A stretch of 64,000 nt of DNA from DATLXH01 sp035576005 (GCA_035576005.1 DATLXH010000109.1:1-64000), one strand, 5' to 3'. Numbered from the stretch's first letter, positions 1 through 8,814 are shown. The notes: a model not told the origin generated them from the sequence alone. Program-made: numbers and translations.

Positions 1-646
1 CAGACATTCGCATCAGGAATTCTGCATCCCGGCATGAACCCTCGTCCAAAGCGATGGCCGACGACAATCTTCTCGGTCAGGGACAGGGTACCGGACGCAC
101 GCCGTGCGTCCCTGCGCTCGCATTCTGTGAGAAATGCGGGCTAACCTCTCGCAACCACCTGCCCAGAGTCCCGCTCGTCGTTCGGGTCGCGGGGGAACCT
201 ACCTGCTGCAACGCTCTGTGACCCGCCGATCGAATTTCCCTCCCCTGCAAGATCCTCCAGCTGGAAAATCACGCTCTCCCATCCCGTCTTCTCTATCTGG
301 GATTGCCTGCGTAACCTCTCATGCTCTTTCCTGCTCCTCGACTCAGTCCCTTGATCCATGGTCTCTCCTCCCTGGTGAGACCCCACCAAGAGCCGTTCCG
401 TCACGTCGAAACAATCGAACTCCCTGACATGGTGAGGGTTACCGACGGGTAGCCCACTGTCGGTCTGTAAAAAAATCTTGACCCTGCCGGGCGATCCCGG
501 TTCCGCCAACTCACTCGTCCAACCGGACGCCGGGAGACACGAAGGTCAACGTCTTCGGACGCGAGGTTTCCAACGGCGGGACCGGCACCATTGCGCGACG
601 CAGATTCCTCTGCCGCGCAAGTCTGCCGAGCGGCGATAAATCAGCG
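1..646. other. Intergenic stretch, no supported gene
   Basis: I see no open frame here with recognisable family features; the overlapping frames on both strands look like chance. It holds a 19-bp palindrome (GGACGCACGCCGTGCGTCC, about 92-110) and, at 127-144, one end of the dispersed repeat GTGAGAAATGCGGGCTAA that recurs elsewhere in the window. The minus-strand reading off the left edge could be the end of a gene lying outside the window, but that cannot be judged. Confidence 0.4.
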
Positions 647-673
647 TTGACAGCCACCGAGAGTCGCTATACT
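647..673 (+). promoter_or_regulatory. Sigma70-type promoter of the lacI-like gene
   Basis: A consensus -35 box TTGACA (647-652) is followed after 15 bases by a near-consensus -10 box TATACT (668-673). The predicted transcript would start near 680, just before the palindromic operator and only about 20 bases before the ATG at 700. The spacer is shorter than the ideal 17, which suits a weak, repressible promoter. Confidence 0.6.
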
Positions 674-683
674 GTCCGCTCAA

Positions 684-699
684 ATGTAACCGGTTACAT
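684..699. promoter_or_regulatory. Palindromic operator of LacI-family type
   Basis: ATGTAACCGGTTACAT is a perfect 16-bp palindrome with the central CG step typical of LacI/GalR operators. It lies between the predicted transcription start and the ATG at 700, and its last base abuts that codon. Binding there would block transcription and expose no Shine-Dalgarno, so autoregulation of the downstream regulator, and of the receptor gene only 22 bases after it, is the likely role. Confidence 0.75.
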
Positions 700-1794
700 A
701 TGACGCGTACTCTCAAATACGAGATCACAGAAACCCGACGCACCAGCTCCGCTCGGATCAGCGCGACAATCAAGGACGTTGCAGCTCGTGCGAACGTCTC
801 TGTAGCCACGGTGTCACGAGTACTCAATCGGACCGGGCTCGTTCAGCACGACACGTCACTGCGTGTCACTCTGGCTATCCAGGCGCTGCAGTACGTCCCT
901 CATGCCGTCGCGCGAAGTCTGAGCATCCGTCGCACGAATACAATTGGCGTACTCCTGCCCGATCTCTACGGCGAATTTTTCTCCGAGGTCATTCGAGGCA
1001 TCGACGCAGCCGCGCGACGCCATGGCTATCATCTCCTCGTCTCGGGCTCTCATAGCGACTCGCAGGAGATGACCGCGATGCTCGCGGCGGTCCGCGGTCA
1101 TGTCGACGGACTCATCGTGATGTCTCCGGAGCTCGACGGCGCGGATCTCTGCTCCCGGCTTCGAGAAACGCAGCCGGTGGTGCTGCTCAACTGCATGCCC
1201 AGGATCGGTTCCGCGATCACGATCGACAACGAGGGCGGTTCGCGCTCGATGGTCGAACATCTCACGTCGCTCGGCCACAGGCGAATCGCCTTCATCAAGG
1301 GACCGGAGGCTAACTCGGATGCAGCCGAGCGGCTCCGCGGCTTCCGGGATGCAACCGCACGCGCCGGCGTGTCGGACCAGCAGTTCGAGCTCGACGGAGA
1401 CTTCAGCGAAAGCGCCGGCTACGAAGCTGCCCGCGCCATCCTCGCTCTCGATCCACGACCGACTGCAGTCTTTGCCGCGAACGATGCAATGGCTATCGGC
1501 GCTCTGTGTGCTTTCCGCGAGCTGGGCCTGCGGGTGCCCGAGGATATTGTCGTCACAGGTTTCGACGACATTCCGATAGCACGCTATGTCACTCCCCCTC
1601 TCACCACCGTGAGTGTTGCAATCGCTCAGCTCGGCAGGCGTGCCTTCGAGCTCCTTCTCGAAGCCCTCGCCGAGGGGCCAGGTGAGAGCGACGGTCGCCG
1701 TGAAATCCTACCTACGACACTCGTTGTCCGTCACTCATGCGGTGCACTTGCTACCGGGCAGGGGCGACGCCTACCAATTCAGGAAGTCACGTAA
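700..1794 (+). CDS. LacI family transcriptional regulator
   Basis: A sugar-responsive repressor of 364 residues, usual size for the family. The LacI helix-turn-helix lies at about residues 24-47 (IKDVAARANVSVATVSR), followed by the hinge and a periplasmic-binding-protein-like effector domain (TNTIGVLLPD, then the GHRRIAFIKGP and TAVFAANDAMAIGAL segments). The start at 700 gives about 20 extra residues before the helix-turn-helix; no better in-frame start is visible, and the codon touches a perfect operator instead of a ribosome-binding site. The TonB receptor gene begins 22 bases after the stop and the glycoside hydrolase follows, so its effector is probably a disaccharide or oligosaccharide made from the glucan. 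The exact ligand is inference. Confidence 0.93.
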   Translation: MTRTLKYEITETRRTSSARISATIKDVAARANVSVATVSRVLNRTGLVQHDTSLRVTLAIQALQYVPHAVARSLSIRRTNTIGVLLPDLYGEFFSEVIRGIDAAARRHGYHLLVSGSHSDSQEMTAMLAAVRGHVDGLIVMSPELDGADLCSRLRETQPVVLLNCMPRIGSAITIDNEGGSRSMVEHLTSLGHRRIAFIKGPEANSDAAERLRGFRDATARAGVSDQQFELDGDFSESAGYEAARAILALDPRPTAVFAANDAMAIGALCAFRELGLRVPEDIVVTGFDDIPIARYVTPPLTTVSVAIAQLGRRAFELLLEALAEGPGESDGRREILPTTLVVRHSCGALATGQGRRLPIQEVT

Positions 1795-1816
1795 TCGTCT
1801 AACAGGAGGCAGCAGG

Positions 1817-4636
1817 ATGAATCGAAGGTCGTTTCGAGCCCAGCAGTGGATTCTGTCAATTATGTTGTTCGTTCTAACCGTCGGGAGTGCCGTCGCGCAA
1901 AGCACCACGGCGACCATACGAGGCCGCGTATCGAGTGAATCAGGTGAAGCGATCGGCGCTGCCGACATCATCGCCACATCTACCACCAGCGGCTTCACGC
2001 ATACGACGACCAGTCGGTCCGACGGTTCCTTTACGCTGGGCGGCCTGACGCCCGGCACCTACACCATCGTGGTTGCGTCGGCCGCGACCCAGGTAAGCAC
2101 CGAGCAGGTGACTGTCCTTATTGGACAGACGCTGGATCTCGTCTTCCGACTGACCCCATCGACCGTTCTTACAGAGTCGATCACGGTCGTTGGCGATCAA
2201 CTGATCGAGACTCGTGCAACCGAGGTCTCGACCAACATCACCAGGCAGCAGATCGAATCACTGCCTCAGTCGAGTCGGAACTTCCTGAACTTCGCCGGGT
2301 TGGCGCCAGGGGTCGTCATGACCACTGACGATGCCAACAAGCAGATCAAAGGGGGAGCACAAACCGCTGCCGCCACGAACGTCTTCATCGACGGGGTCAG
2401 CTACAAGAACGACATCATCCAGGGTGGTGTCGTCGGCCAGGATTCGAGTCGCGGCAACCCGTTTCCACAAAACGCCGTCCAGGAGTTCCGCGTCATCACC
2501 CAGAACTACAGCGCCGAGTATCAGAAGGCATCGAGCGCAATTATTACGGCGATCACGCGCTCCGGATCCAACAAGTTGTCAGGCGACGTGTTTGTCTACT
2601 ATCAGGACAAATCACTCGTCGATAATGATCCTTTCGCAGAGAAGCGCGGAGATCCAAAGCCCCCGTATGAACGTCTGCAATACGGAGTCAACCTTGGCGG
2701 CCCGATCATGCGCGACAGAATGCATTTCTTTGCTTCATTCGAGGCAAACGATCAGGACCGTCAGGAGCGCGTGACCCTGGGTGGTCTCCGCAACATCCCC
2801 TTCGCGCAGCAGTTCCGCGACCGGGAGGGAACTTTCACTCAACCGTTCCGTTCCAAGCTCGGATTCGGAAAGCTCTCTTTCCAACCGACATCGAGCCAGC
2901 TGTTTGATCTCAGTGCCAGCATCCGTGATGAGACCGACATCCGCAGCTTCGGCGGATCGACGTCATACGAGTCAGCTGAGAATATCGAGCAGACCGTACT
3001 CAACACCGGCCTTCGCCATCAGTTCACCGCGTCGACATGGCTCAACGAGGCATCACTCAGCTATCAGGATTACAACTGGCATCCACAACCTCTCAACAAC
3101 ACGATTGGTCGTGAGTACATCGGTATCATCAGGATCGGTGGACGTGGCGGAGAGCAGGAGATCGGCCAGAAACGAATCTCGTTCCGTGACGATGTGACAT
3201 TTACCGGTCTCAAGCTCGGCCCTGGATCTCACACATTCAAGGTGGGTGGCAACGCAGACGATCTCGAGTACACGGTCCGGAAGGATTTCTTCGGAAATCC
3301 GTTCTTCCTTTACCGTCAGGACATCAGCTTCGACTTTCCGTTCGAAGCACAGTACGGAATCGGCGACCCCAATCTCTCTGCCGACAACCAGGAGTTCGGC
3401 CTTTACGTGCAGGACGAATGGTCGGTCAATCCAAAGCTCCTCCTGAACCTCGGAATCCGCTGGGATTACGAGACGAACATGCTCGATCCCGATTACGTCA
3501 CGCCAGCGGATGTTAGAGCCGGCTTCTCGAAATTCTTCAGCTCCAACTACTTCACCGATGGAACCAAGCGCAGCAGCGCGAAGGATCTCTTTCAACCTCG
3601 CCTCGGTGCTTCCTATGACGTATTCGAGAACGGCCGGACCGTAGTGTACGGGGGCGTTGGCCGTTACTACGATCGCGTGCTCTACAACGACATCCTCGAC
3701 GTCCGCTTCCGTCAGCAGTACAAGTTCGGTCTGTTCCGCTTTTCAGCAGACGGTCGGCCCCGAGATGGGCAACCGACTGTGAAATTCGACCCTCGCTATC
3801 TCACCGAAGCAGGTCTCAGAGAGGTCCTCGCATCGGGCGTGACAGGTAGTCCGGAAGTCTTCCTCGTAGAGAACGACACGAAGGTTCCCTACTCCGACCA
3901 GTGGAACATTGGCGTACGCCAGAGTTTCGGAAGCATGGTGGCCAGTGCCAGCTACGCGAATATCCGCAGCAAGAACGGTTTCTCTTACATCTTTGGAAAT
4001 CGTAACGAGCAGGGCCAGTGCTGCAAACAGCTGGTTCCGGGATTCGGAAACGTCCTTCTCTCTACGGACGACAAGAAGACCTGGTATGACGCTGTCTATC
4101 TCACGCTCGATCGTCCGTACTCAGGGACTCGGCCGTGGGGCTTCAATGTCGCTTACACCTTCAGCAACGCCGAGCAGATCGGTGGCGACCTCTTCAGTCT
4201 TGATGAGAAAACGGTCAACGACTTTCCGCGCTATGCGGTAACAGGCTCCGAGGATCACCGCCTCGTCGTCTCCGGCACGATTGGAATACCGTGGGCAGCG
4301 CGCCTCGGATCGATCATCGAGTACGGTTCCGGTCCTCACTACAACATCGGCGACGCTACGAAAGGATTCGGACCTAACGAGTTTGTTCGCCGCTACGGCC
4401 AGGGCGAGGGCGATAGTCACATCACCGTTGATCTCCGTGGCGAGAAAGACTTCGTCATCGGTGGCACCAACCGCATTGGCGTGATTCTCGAGGCCTTCAA
4501 CGTGCTCGGTGAAGACCGGACGTCCTGCTATGAAGACTTCATCCCGCCGCAGGGCAATCCGCGCCTCGGCGAAGCGAACTGCATCCTGTCCGGCACGCAG
4601 CGCCGATTCCAACTCGGCCTCCGTTACGGGTTCTAG
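1817..4636 (+). CDS. TonB-dependent receptor, Oar-like, with carboxypeptidase regulatory-like domain
   Basis: An outer-membrane active transporter of 939 residues. I chose the ATG at 1817 because AGGAGG lies 7 bases upstream and the product then starts with a signal peptide (hydrophobic residues 11-26, cleavage near VAQ at 26-28). A carboxypeptidase-D-regulatory-like beta-sandwich follows at about 30-110 (ATIRGRVSSESGEAI), then the TonB plug (about 118-240) and a long beta-barrel ending in RYGF with a terminal phenylalanine. This architecture is the large receptor class abundant in Acidobacteria. It sits between the LacI regulator and the glucanase-like lipoprotein, suggesting import of oligosaccharides released from a glucan; the substrate is inferred from context only. 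Confidence 0.92.
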   Translation: MNRRSFRAQQWILSIMLFVLTVGSAVAQSTTATIRGRVSSESGEAIGAADIIATSTTSGFTHTTTSRSDGSFTLGGLTPGTYTIVVASAATQVSTEQVTVLIGQTLDLVFRLTPSTVLTESITVVGDQLIETRATEVSTNITRQQIESLPQSSRNFLNFAGLAPGVVMTTDDANKQIKGGAQTAAATNVFIDGVSYKNDIIQGGVVGQDSSRGNPFPQNAVQEFRVITQNYSAEYQKASSAIITAITRSGSNKLSGDVFVYYQDKSLVDNDPFAEKRGDPKPPYERLQYGVNLGGPIMRDRMHFFASFEANDQDRQERVTLGGLRNIPFAQQFRDREGTFTQPFRSKLGFGKLSFQPTSSQLFDLSASIRDETDIRSFGGSTSYESAENIEQTVLNTGLRHQFTASTWLNEASLSYQDYNWHPQPLNNTIGREYIGIIRIGGRGGEQEIGQKRISFRDDVTFTGLKLGPGSHTFKVGGNADDLEYTVRKDFFGNPFFLYRQDISFDFPFEAQYGIGDPNLSADNQEFGLYVQDEWSVNPKLLLNLGIRWDYETNMLDPDYVTPADVRAGFSKFFSSNYFTDGTKRSSAKDLFQPRLGASYDVFENGRTVVYGGVGRYYDRVLYNDILDVRFRQQYKFGLFRFSADGRPRDGQPTVKFDPRYLTEAGLREVLASGVTGSPEVFLVENDTKVPYSDQWNIGVRQSFGSMVASASYANIRSKNGFSYIFGNRNEQGQCCKQLVPGFGNVLLSTDDKKTWYDAVYLTLDRPYSGTRPWGFNVAYTFSNAEQIGGDLFSLDEKTVNDFPRYAVTGSEDHRLVVSGTIGIPWAARLGSIIEYGSGPHYNIGDATKGFGPNEFVRRYGQGEGDSHITVDLRGEKDFVIGGTNRIGVILEAFNVLGEDRTSCYEDFIPPQGNPRLGEANCILSGTQRRFQLGLRYGF

Positions 4637-4640
4637 TTCT

Positions 4641-4676
4641 TTTTTAAGGGCGGCCGAAAGGCCGCCCTTTCGTTTC
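4641..4676 (+). terminator. Rho-independent terminator after the TonB receptor gene
   Basis: A 10-bp stem AAGGGCGGCC / GGCCGCCCTT with a GAAA loop (4646-4669) starts 9 bases after the receptor stop codon. T-runs lie on both sides (4638-4645 and the short run after 4668), so it could also work on the opposite strand. It separates the regulator-receptor transcript from the downstream hydrolase. Confidence 0.8.
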
Positions 4677-4850
4677 CCTTCTCCCGCGAGATGGAGAGCG
4701 TGGCGCGCAAACGCCGGGTGAGGGCGCAGGAACCTACAGAGCGATATCGCGCATCCACGATTAAAACCGTCGCCGACTCCGTCCCCCAGCTTCCCTTCAT
4801 CACGCCCGGTGCCCATACTGACGTGATATGAACTCTCCGGGTGGTGCCTG

Positions 4851-6326
4851 ATGATGCGTAAGCTGATCTCGCTGTCCCTTCTTCTCAATCTACTTGCTGC
4901 CTGCGCAGCGAGTCCCTACCGCGCCTCGAATCAGTCTGCGGAGACTGCACGTGCCGTCGAGTCCCGCGGACGTTCACGAGCAACTCAACCCTCAACCCTC
5001 CCTCCCATAGTCAACGATCTCGAGGAGCGGACGTTCCGCTGGTTCTGGGATACCACCAACCCGAAGAACGGCCTCGTGCCCGATCGCTGGCCGACCAAAT
5101 CCTTCTCCAGCGTCGCCGCCGTTGGCTTCGGACTCACCGCATACCCGATCGGAGTCGAGCGCGGATGGATCACTCGAGAGCAGGCTCGCGAGCGTGTCCT
5201 GACCACTCTCAGGTTCTTCTGGACCGCTCCCCAGGGACCGCAGGAATCGGGCGTGATTGGACACCGCGGATTCTTCTATCACTTTCTCGACATGGAGACG
5301 GGTCACCGCTTCGAGAAGGTCGAGCTCTCGACGATTGATACGGCCCTGTTCCTCGCCGGAGCGCTCTTCTGCCAGTCCTACTTTGACGACGCAGCGAACT
5401 CCGCGGAAATCGAGATCCGTGATCTCACCCAGAAGATCTACGACCGTGTGGAATGGACCAGTGCGCTCCAGCGTCCGGGACTGGTCTCGATGGCGTGGAG
5501 TCCGAAGGATGGCTGGTCGAGTTGGGATTACACCGGATACAACGAGGCCATGTTTCTTTACATCCTCGCGCTCGGATCAAAAACCCACCCGATTCCGGAC
5601 AACGCCTGGGATGTTTTCCACAGAACCGACAAGTGGGCCCCGTTTTACGATCAGCCACACGTGAACTTCGCACCGCTCTTTGGCCATCAATACACCATGG
5701 TCTGGATTGACTTCAAAGGCATACGAGATCGCCTGATGAGGGAGAAGGGAATCGACTGGTTCGAGAATTCACGCAGAGCAGCCATCTCCCAGCGGGCGTA
5801 CGCCATCGACAACCCTGGAGAGTGGCGTGGTTACGGACCGAATATCTGGGGGCTAACCGCATGCGACGGTCCAATGGATAAGACATTCGAGATTGGAGGG
5901 CGAACGCGGACGTTCTACACGTACCACGCACGCGGGGCAGCCGCCGGGGAGATCCGGGATGATGGTACGATCTCACCAACAGCCGCTGCATCATCGATCG
6001 GCTTTGCGCCGGAGATCGCCATCCCGGCAATCGAAGAGATGATCCGTGTTTATGGTAGCGACCTCTTCGGAAAGTACGGCTTCGTCGATGCGTTCAACCC
6101 GACACTCACTACATCCCCATTTCCGCTTCAACACGGATGGATCGATCCTCAGAAAGGATGGTTCGACAAAGACTACCTGGGCATCGACCAGGGGCCAATC
6201 GTTGCGATGATCGAGAATCACCGCACCGGCCTGGTCTGGAACACCATGAAAAAAAACCCACACATCGTGCGTGGACTACGCCGCGCCGGCTTTGAAGGGG
6301 GATGGCTCGACTCCGCGCCCAGGTAG
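4851..6326 (+). CDS. Glycoside hydrolase of GH144 / glycoamylase-like type, lipoprotein
   Basis: A secreted carbohydrase of 491 residues. The N-terminus is a lipoprotein signal peptide with lipobox LAAC, cysteine 18, so the enzyme is probably anchored in the membrane. The remainder matches the glycoamylase-like (alpha/alpha)6-barrel domain, with the DLEERTFRWFWD start, GLVPDRWP, and the HRGFFYHFLDMETG, EVELSTIDTALFLAGAL-type and TACDGP segments. Characterised GH144 members are endo-beta-1,2-glucanases, so beta-1,2-glucan or sophorose oligomers are the best-supported substrate class. The start could be either of two adjacent ATGs. It lies 214 bases after the receptor gene, behind a terminator, so it probably has its own promoter. 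Confidence 0.85.
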   Translation: MMRKLISLSLLLNLLAACAASPYRASNQSAETARAVESRGRSRATQPSTLPPIVNDLEERTFRWFWDTTNPKNGLVPDRWPTKSFSSVAAVGFGLTAYPIGVERGWITREQARERVLTTLRFFWTAPQGPQESGVIGHRGFFYHFLDMETGHRFEKVELSTIDTALFLAGALFCQSYFDDAANSAEIEIRDLTQKIYDRVEWTSALQRPGLVSMAWSPKDGWSSWDYTGYNEAMFLYILALGSKTHPIPDNAWDVFHRTDKWAPFYDQPHVNFAPLFGHQYTMVWIDFKGIRDRLMREKGIDWFENSRRAAISQRAYAIDNPGEWRGYGPNIWGLTACDGPMDKTFEIGGRTRTFYTYHARGAAAGEIRDDGTISPTAAASSIGFAPEIAIPAIEEMIRVYGSDLFGKYGFVDAFNPTLTTSPFPLQHGWIDPQKGWFDKDYLGIDQGPIVAMIENHRTGLVWNTMKKNPHIVRGLRRAGFEGGWLDSAPR

Positions 6327-6374
6327 GGACGGGAAGCTTCAGTACAAGAGTCTCGAGACTCCGGCGTGCAGTTC

Positions 6375-6404
6375 ACTCTCCCGAGGGAGAGGGTAGTCGC
6401 CGGT
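6375..6404. repeat. Degenerate copy of the start of the 175-bp dispersed repeat
   Basis: CTCTCCCGAGGGAGAGGGTA followed by GTCGCCGG resembles the first arm of the repeat seen complete at 8537-8711 and 35529-35701. It overlaps the possible GTG start of the next gene and gives that start its apparent Shine-Dalgarno, which makes the GTG suspect. A further blurred copy may lie at 4676-4732. Confidence 0.45.
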
Positions 6405-6897
6405 GAGCAGGAAACTTCCGATCAACATGCACGCCAACGCTGAAACCATTCGAAGGTTCTATACGGCCTTCCAGGCGCGTGACAGCGCAGGAATGGCCAA
6501 CGCCTATCATCCGGACATCCACTTCTCCGACGAAGTCTTCACCGACCTTCGAGGCGCTGAGGCATCCGCCATGTGGAAGATGCTCTGCGAGCGCGGCAAG
6601 GATCTGAGGATCGAGTTTCGAGACGTGGAAGCAGACGACAGTACAGGAAGCGCGCATTGGGAAGCGTGGTACACATTCAGTGCTACCGGTAAGCAGGTTC
6701 ACAACGTGATCCACGCCGCGTTCGAGTTCCGTGAGGGTAGGATCATGCGGCACCGGGATCGATTCTCCTTCTGGAAATGGGCCGCCCAGGCATTAGGGCC
6801 GATCGGATGGCTTCTTGGCTGGACACCGATGCTGAAGCGTCGCGTCCGCCAACAGGCTGCAAAGAATCTGCAGGCCTTCGTTAGAAAAGGGCTCTGA
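6403..6897 (+). CDS. Nuclear transport factor 2 / SnoaL-like family protein
   Basis: A small alpha+beta cone protein of 164 residues. The segment IRRFYTAFQARDSAGMANAYHPDIHFSD is the typical SnoaL-like N-terminal helix pair and first strand, and SAHWEAWYTFSATGKQV and AAFEFREGRIMRHRDRFSFW form the sheet. A hydrophobic stretch GPIGWLLGW and a basic C-terminus follow. The GTG at 6403 has a purine-rich stretch upstream that belongs to a dispersed repeat; the ATG at 6427 (MHANAETIRRF) is an equally likely start and would give 156 residues. The fold is used for many enzymes and binding proteins, so no substrate can be named. Confidence 0.8.
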   Translation: MSRKLPINMHANAETIRRFYTAFQARDSAGMANAYHPDIHFSDEVFTDLRGAEASAMWKMLCERGKDLRIEFRDVEADDSTGSAHWEAWYTFSATGKQVHNVIHAAFEFREGRIMRHRDRFSFWKWAAQALGPIGWLLGWTPMLKRRVRQQAAKNLQAFVRKGL

Positions 6898-6899
6898 GA

Positions 6900-7031
6900 T
6901 ATCGTCAGGGATTCGACATCGGAAACCCCATATCAACCGTACGAATCTCCCGAGCCGACGTCGCCGATTTCATGCTCAATCAGCTATCTGATGACACCTG
7001 GCTTCGCTCCACGCCAGGACTTGCGTGGTAA
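6900..7031 (+). pseudogene. C-terminal remnant of an NAD(P)H-binding (NmrA-like SDR) protein
   Basis: Directly after the SnoaL-like gene, in another frame, the DNA encodes GFDIGNPISTVRISRADVADF, then MLNQLSDDTWLRSTPGLAW and a TAA stop at 7029-7031. The ISRADVADFML pattern is characteristic of the last helix and strand region of atypical short-chain dehydrogenases that bind NAD(P)H. No Rossmann motif or start codon is present upstream, since that DNA is occupied by the SnoaL gene. I read this as a truncated relic. The assignment rests on about 45 residues. Confidence 0.55.
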
Positions 7032-7130
7032 CGCCCTTCCCACCAGCGCGAGCCGCATTCGAACACGGTACAATTTCATTTGCGGCGAACAGCCTTCAGA
7101 GCCTGTCGCCAAGAAGGCGATCCGACAACT

Positions 7131-7544
7131 ATGAATCTCACCGATCCAATCGTTCCCGGCGTGTCAGCTGCCGGAGTAAATATCGAAGACAGTATCAAGC
7201 TGGTCCTGATGACGAGCTCCGCTGCATCGGTCGACAACGTCAAGGAAACCGAAAAGTACAGTTTCGACGGCGTCACGTTGTGGGTCCGCAATGGTCGAGT
7301 CAAACAGATCGGCGTGGCGTCGCCTTATAGCGGAAAGTTGATGGAGAAGATTGGAATTGGATCAACACTCCGCGAAGTCGAATCTGCTCTGGGAAAAATT
7401 GTTCCGGATAAGGACGATAGCCTGATTGTGAGCGGAAGCACCGGCTGGTGCTTTGAAACCGAACGCTGGCGCAACGGACCGAATGTCCGGCAGAACCCGC
7501 ATGCGAAGCTGACCGAGATTTTCGTTTTCCCGCCTGTTCCCTGA
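7131..7544 (+). CDS. Hypothetical protein
   Basis: A protein of 137 residues from the ATG at 7131 (MNLTDPIVPGVSAAGV), preferred to the upstream ATG at 7080 because AAGAAGGCGA lies just before it. I do not recognise the family. Visible features are a beta-rich middle (EKYSFDGVTLWVRNGRVKQI), a glycine hinge (KIGIGSTLREVESALG) that resembles a bounded repeat used in small immunity-like proteins, and a single WCFETE cysteine. No signal peptide or membrane segment. It is followed by a DUF3224 gene after 33 bases and may be co-transcribed with it. Confidence 0.7.
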   Translation: MNLTDPIVPGVSAAGVNIEDSIKLVLMTSSAASVDNVKETEKYSFDGVTLWVRNGRVKQIGVASPYSGKLMEKIGIGSTLREVESALGKIVPDKDDSLIVSGSTGWCFETERWRNGPNVRQNPHAKLTEIFVFPPVP

Positions 7545-7577
7545 CCCTCGTCAACAACTCGCATCGTGCGCAAAAAG

Positions 7578-7988
7578 ATGGAGGCAGTCGTGACTCATGC
7601 GAGTGGAACATTCGAAGTGAAGCTGAATCCTGAGTGGACGGACGAGAAAGCCGAAGGCGTACCTCTCGGCAGGATGTCGATCGATAAACAGTTCCACGGC
7701 GATCTCCAGGCTGTGAGCACGGGGCAGATGCTGACAGCCATGTCCTCAGTCAAGGGCTCCGCCGGCTACGTTGCAATCGAACGCGTCATCGGAACTCTGC
7801 ATGATCGTCGCGGCACTTTCGCACTCCAGCACACCGGTGTCATGACGCGCGGAACGCCGGAACTGACCATCAGCGTACCTGACTCCGGTACGGGCCAGCT
7901 GACCGGACTGGCCGGTGCGATGAACATCACATTGGCTGACGGCAAGCACTCTTACAACTTCGAATACACCCTGGCAGAGAAGCCCTGA
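7578..7988 (+). CDS. DUF3224 family protein
   Basis: A cytoplasmic beta-barrel protein of 136 residues. The family pattern is clear: ASGTFEVKLNP at the N-terminus, GRMSIDKQFHGDLQAVSTGQML, then YVAIERVIGTLHDRRGTFALQHTG and the closing LTGLAGAMNI and YNFEYTL strands. Start taken at the ATG at 7578; a GTG four codons upstream is also open. The family has a lipocalin or allene-oxide-cyclase-like barrel and no firmly established reaction. Neighbours are single-gene stress-type functions and give no further hint. Confidence 0.88.
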   Translation: MEAVVTHASGTFEVKLNPEWTDEKAEGVPLGRMSIDKQFHGDLQAVSTGQMLTAMSSVKGSAGYVAIERVIGTLHDRRGTFALQHTGVMTRGTPELTISVPDSGTGQLTGLAGAMNITLADGKHSYNFEYTLAEKP

Positions 7989-8028
7989 CTCCGCTGCACA
8001 CAGCTGAGGGAGCGGCCAACAGCGACCG

Positions 8029-8625
8029 ATGAAATCGCAAATCCAGGTCGTACGTGGCGACATCACAACGATTGATGTTGATGCCATCGTGAATGCTGCA
8101 AATAGCTCCCTCCTCGGTGGAGGTGGGGTGGATGGAGCGATCCATCGCGCAGCCGGACCGAAGTTGCTTGCCGAGTGCCGCGAGCTCGGGGGATGTCAAA
8201 CCGGCGAAGCAAAAATTACCGGAGGTCACCTCCTTCCCGCCCGGTTCGTCATTCACACCGTCGGTCCTGTCTGGCACGGCGGATCGAGAGGAGAGGCCGA
8301 GCTTCTGGCATCCTGTTACCGAGGCAGCTTCCAACTCGCCGAAGCGCAGGGACTCAGTTCAATCGCCTTCCCGGCAATCAGCTGCGGAGTCTATGGGTAT
8401 CCTGTCGACCAGGCTGCCGCGATCGCGGTGTCGACCGTAACCGATGAGATCCGGAAGGCGAGCTCCGTGACCGCGGTTCTCTTCGTCTGTTTTGGAGATA
8501 CGGTTTTCAGCGCATTCTCCGAGCGCCTCGCGCAAGCCCCTCTCCCCGGCGGGGAGAGGGTGGTCGCGTCAGCGACCGGGAGAGGGGCCGTGAGAGATAC
8601 GAAGACCTCGCCCTTTCCAACGTAG
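8029..8625 (+). CDS. Macrodomain O-acetyl-ADP-ribose deacetylase, with repeat-derived C-terminal tail
   Basis: A YmdB-like macrodomain hydrolase that removes acyl or ADP-ribosyl groups from ADP-ribose derivatives. The ADP-ribose site is intact: VVRGDIT at the start, IVNAANSSLLGGGGVDGAIH with Asn22, Asn25 and Asp35, then HTVGPVW and the phosphate loop ISCGVYGYP. The fold ends near residue 169 (FSERLAQ). The last 29 residues, from APLPGGERVV to the stop, are translated from the dispersed repeat that begins at 8537, so insertion of the repeat removed the original stop and added a tail without family homology. Family members usually end at about 170-180 residues. Confidence 0.9.
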   Translation: MKSQIQVVRGDITTIDVDAIVNAANSSLLGGGGVDGAIHRAAGPKLLAECRELGGCQTGEAKITGGHLLPARFVIHTVGPVWHGGSRGEAELLASCYRGSFQLAEAQGLSSIAFPAISCGVYGYPVDQAAAIAVSTVTDEIRKASSVTAVLFVCFGDTVFSAFSERLAQAPLPGGERVVASATGRGAVRDTKTSPFPT

Positions 8626-8711
8626 TCGCGAGACTTTCACGCCCCTCTCCCTGCTTCGCTTCGCTCGCTTCCCTCTCCCCGCCGGGGAGAGGGATACGCC
8701 GCTTCGCGGCT
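8537..8711. repeat. Dispersed 175-bp repeat, copy 1
   Basis: The unit starts CCCCTCTCCCCGGCGGGGAG, contains GAGACTTTCACGCCCCTCTC and ends near GATACGCCGCTTCGCGGCT. A nearly identical copy lies at 35529-35701 and a shortened, diverged one at 50955-51074. It contains two outward palindromes (CTCTCCCC..GGGGAGAG at each end). It overlaps the 3' end of the macrodomain gene. No transposase is encoded, so it is a non-autonomous or REP-like element. Confidence 0.85.
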
Positions 8712-8744
8712 TAGGCCCGCATTTCTGTGAGAAATGCGGATTAA
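8711..8744. repeat. Palindromic repeat end (GCATTTCTGTGAGAAATGC)
   Basis: The sequence CCCGCATTTCTGTGAGAAATG forms a tight hairpin that fuses left and right ends of the element seen complete at 38170-38352. It directly follows copy 1 of the 175-bp repeat. The ATG inside it (8734) is in frame with the AAA+ gene but is unlikely to be its start. Confidence 0.6.
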
Positions 8745-8814
8745 GTCACCTGTTACTATTCATGGCGACGTCAGTCCCGCCACAATCACGCCGTTCCAGA
8801 CTTCCGGAGCTCTC

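Noticed and set aside
141..509. 122-codon minus-strand frame near the left edge
   Set aside because: No ribosome-binding site, family or secondary-structure pattern; an overlapping plus frame of similar quality exists.
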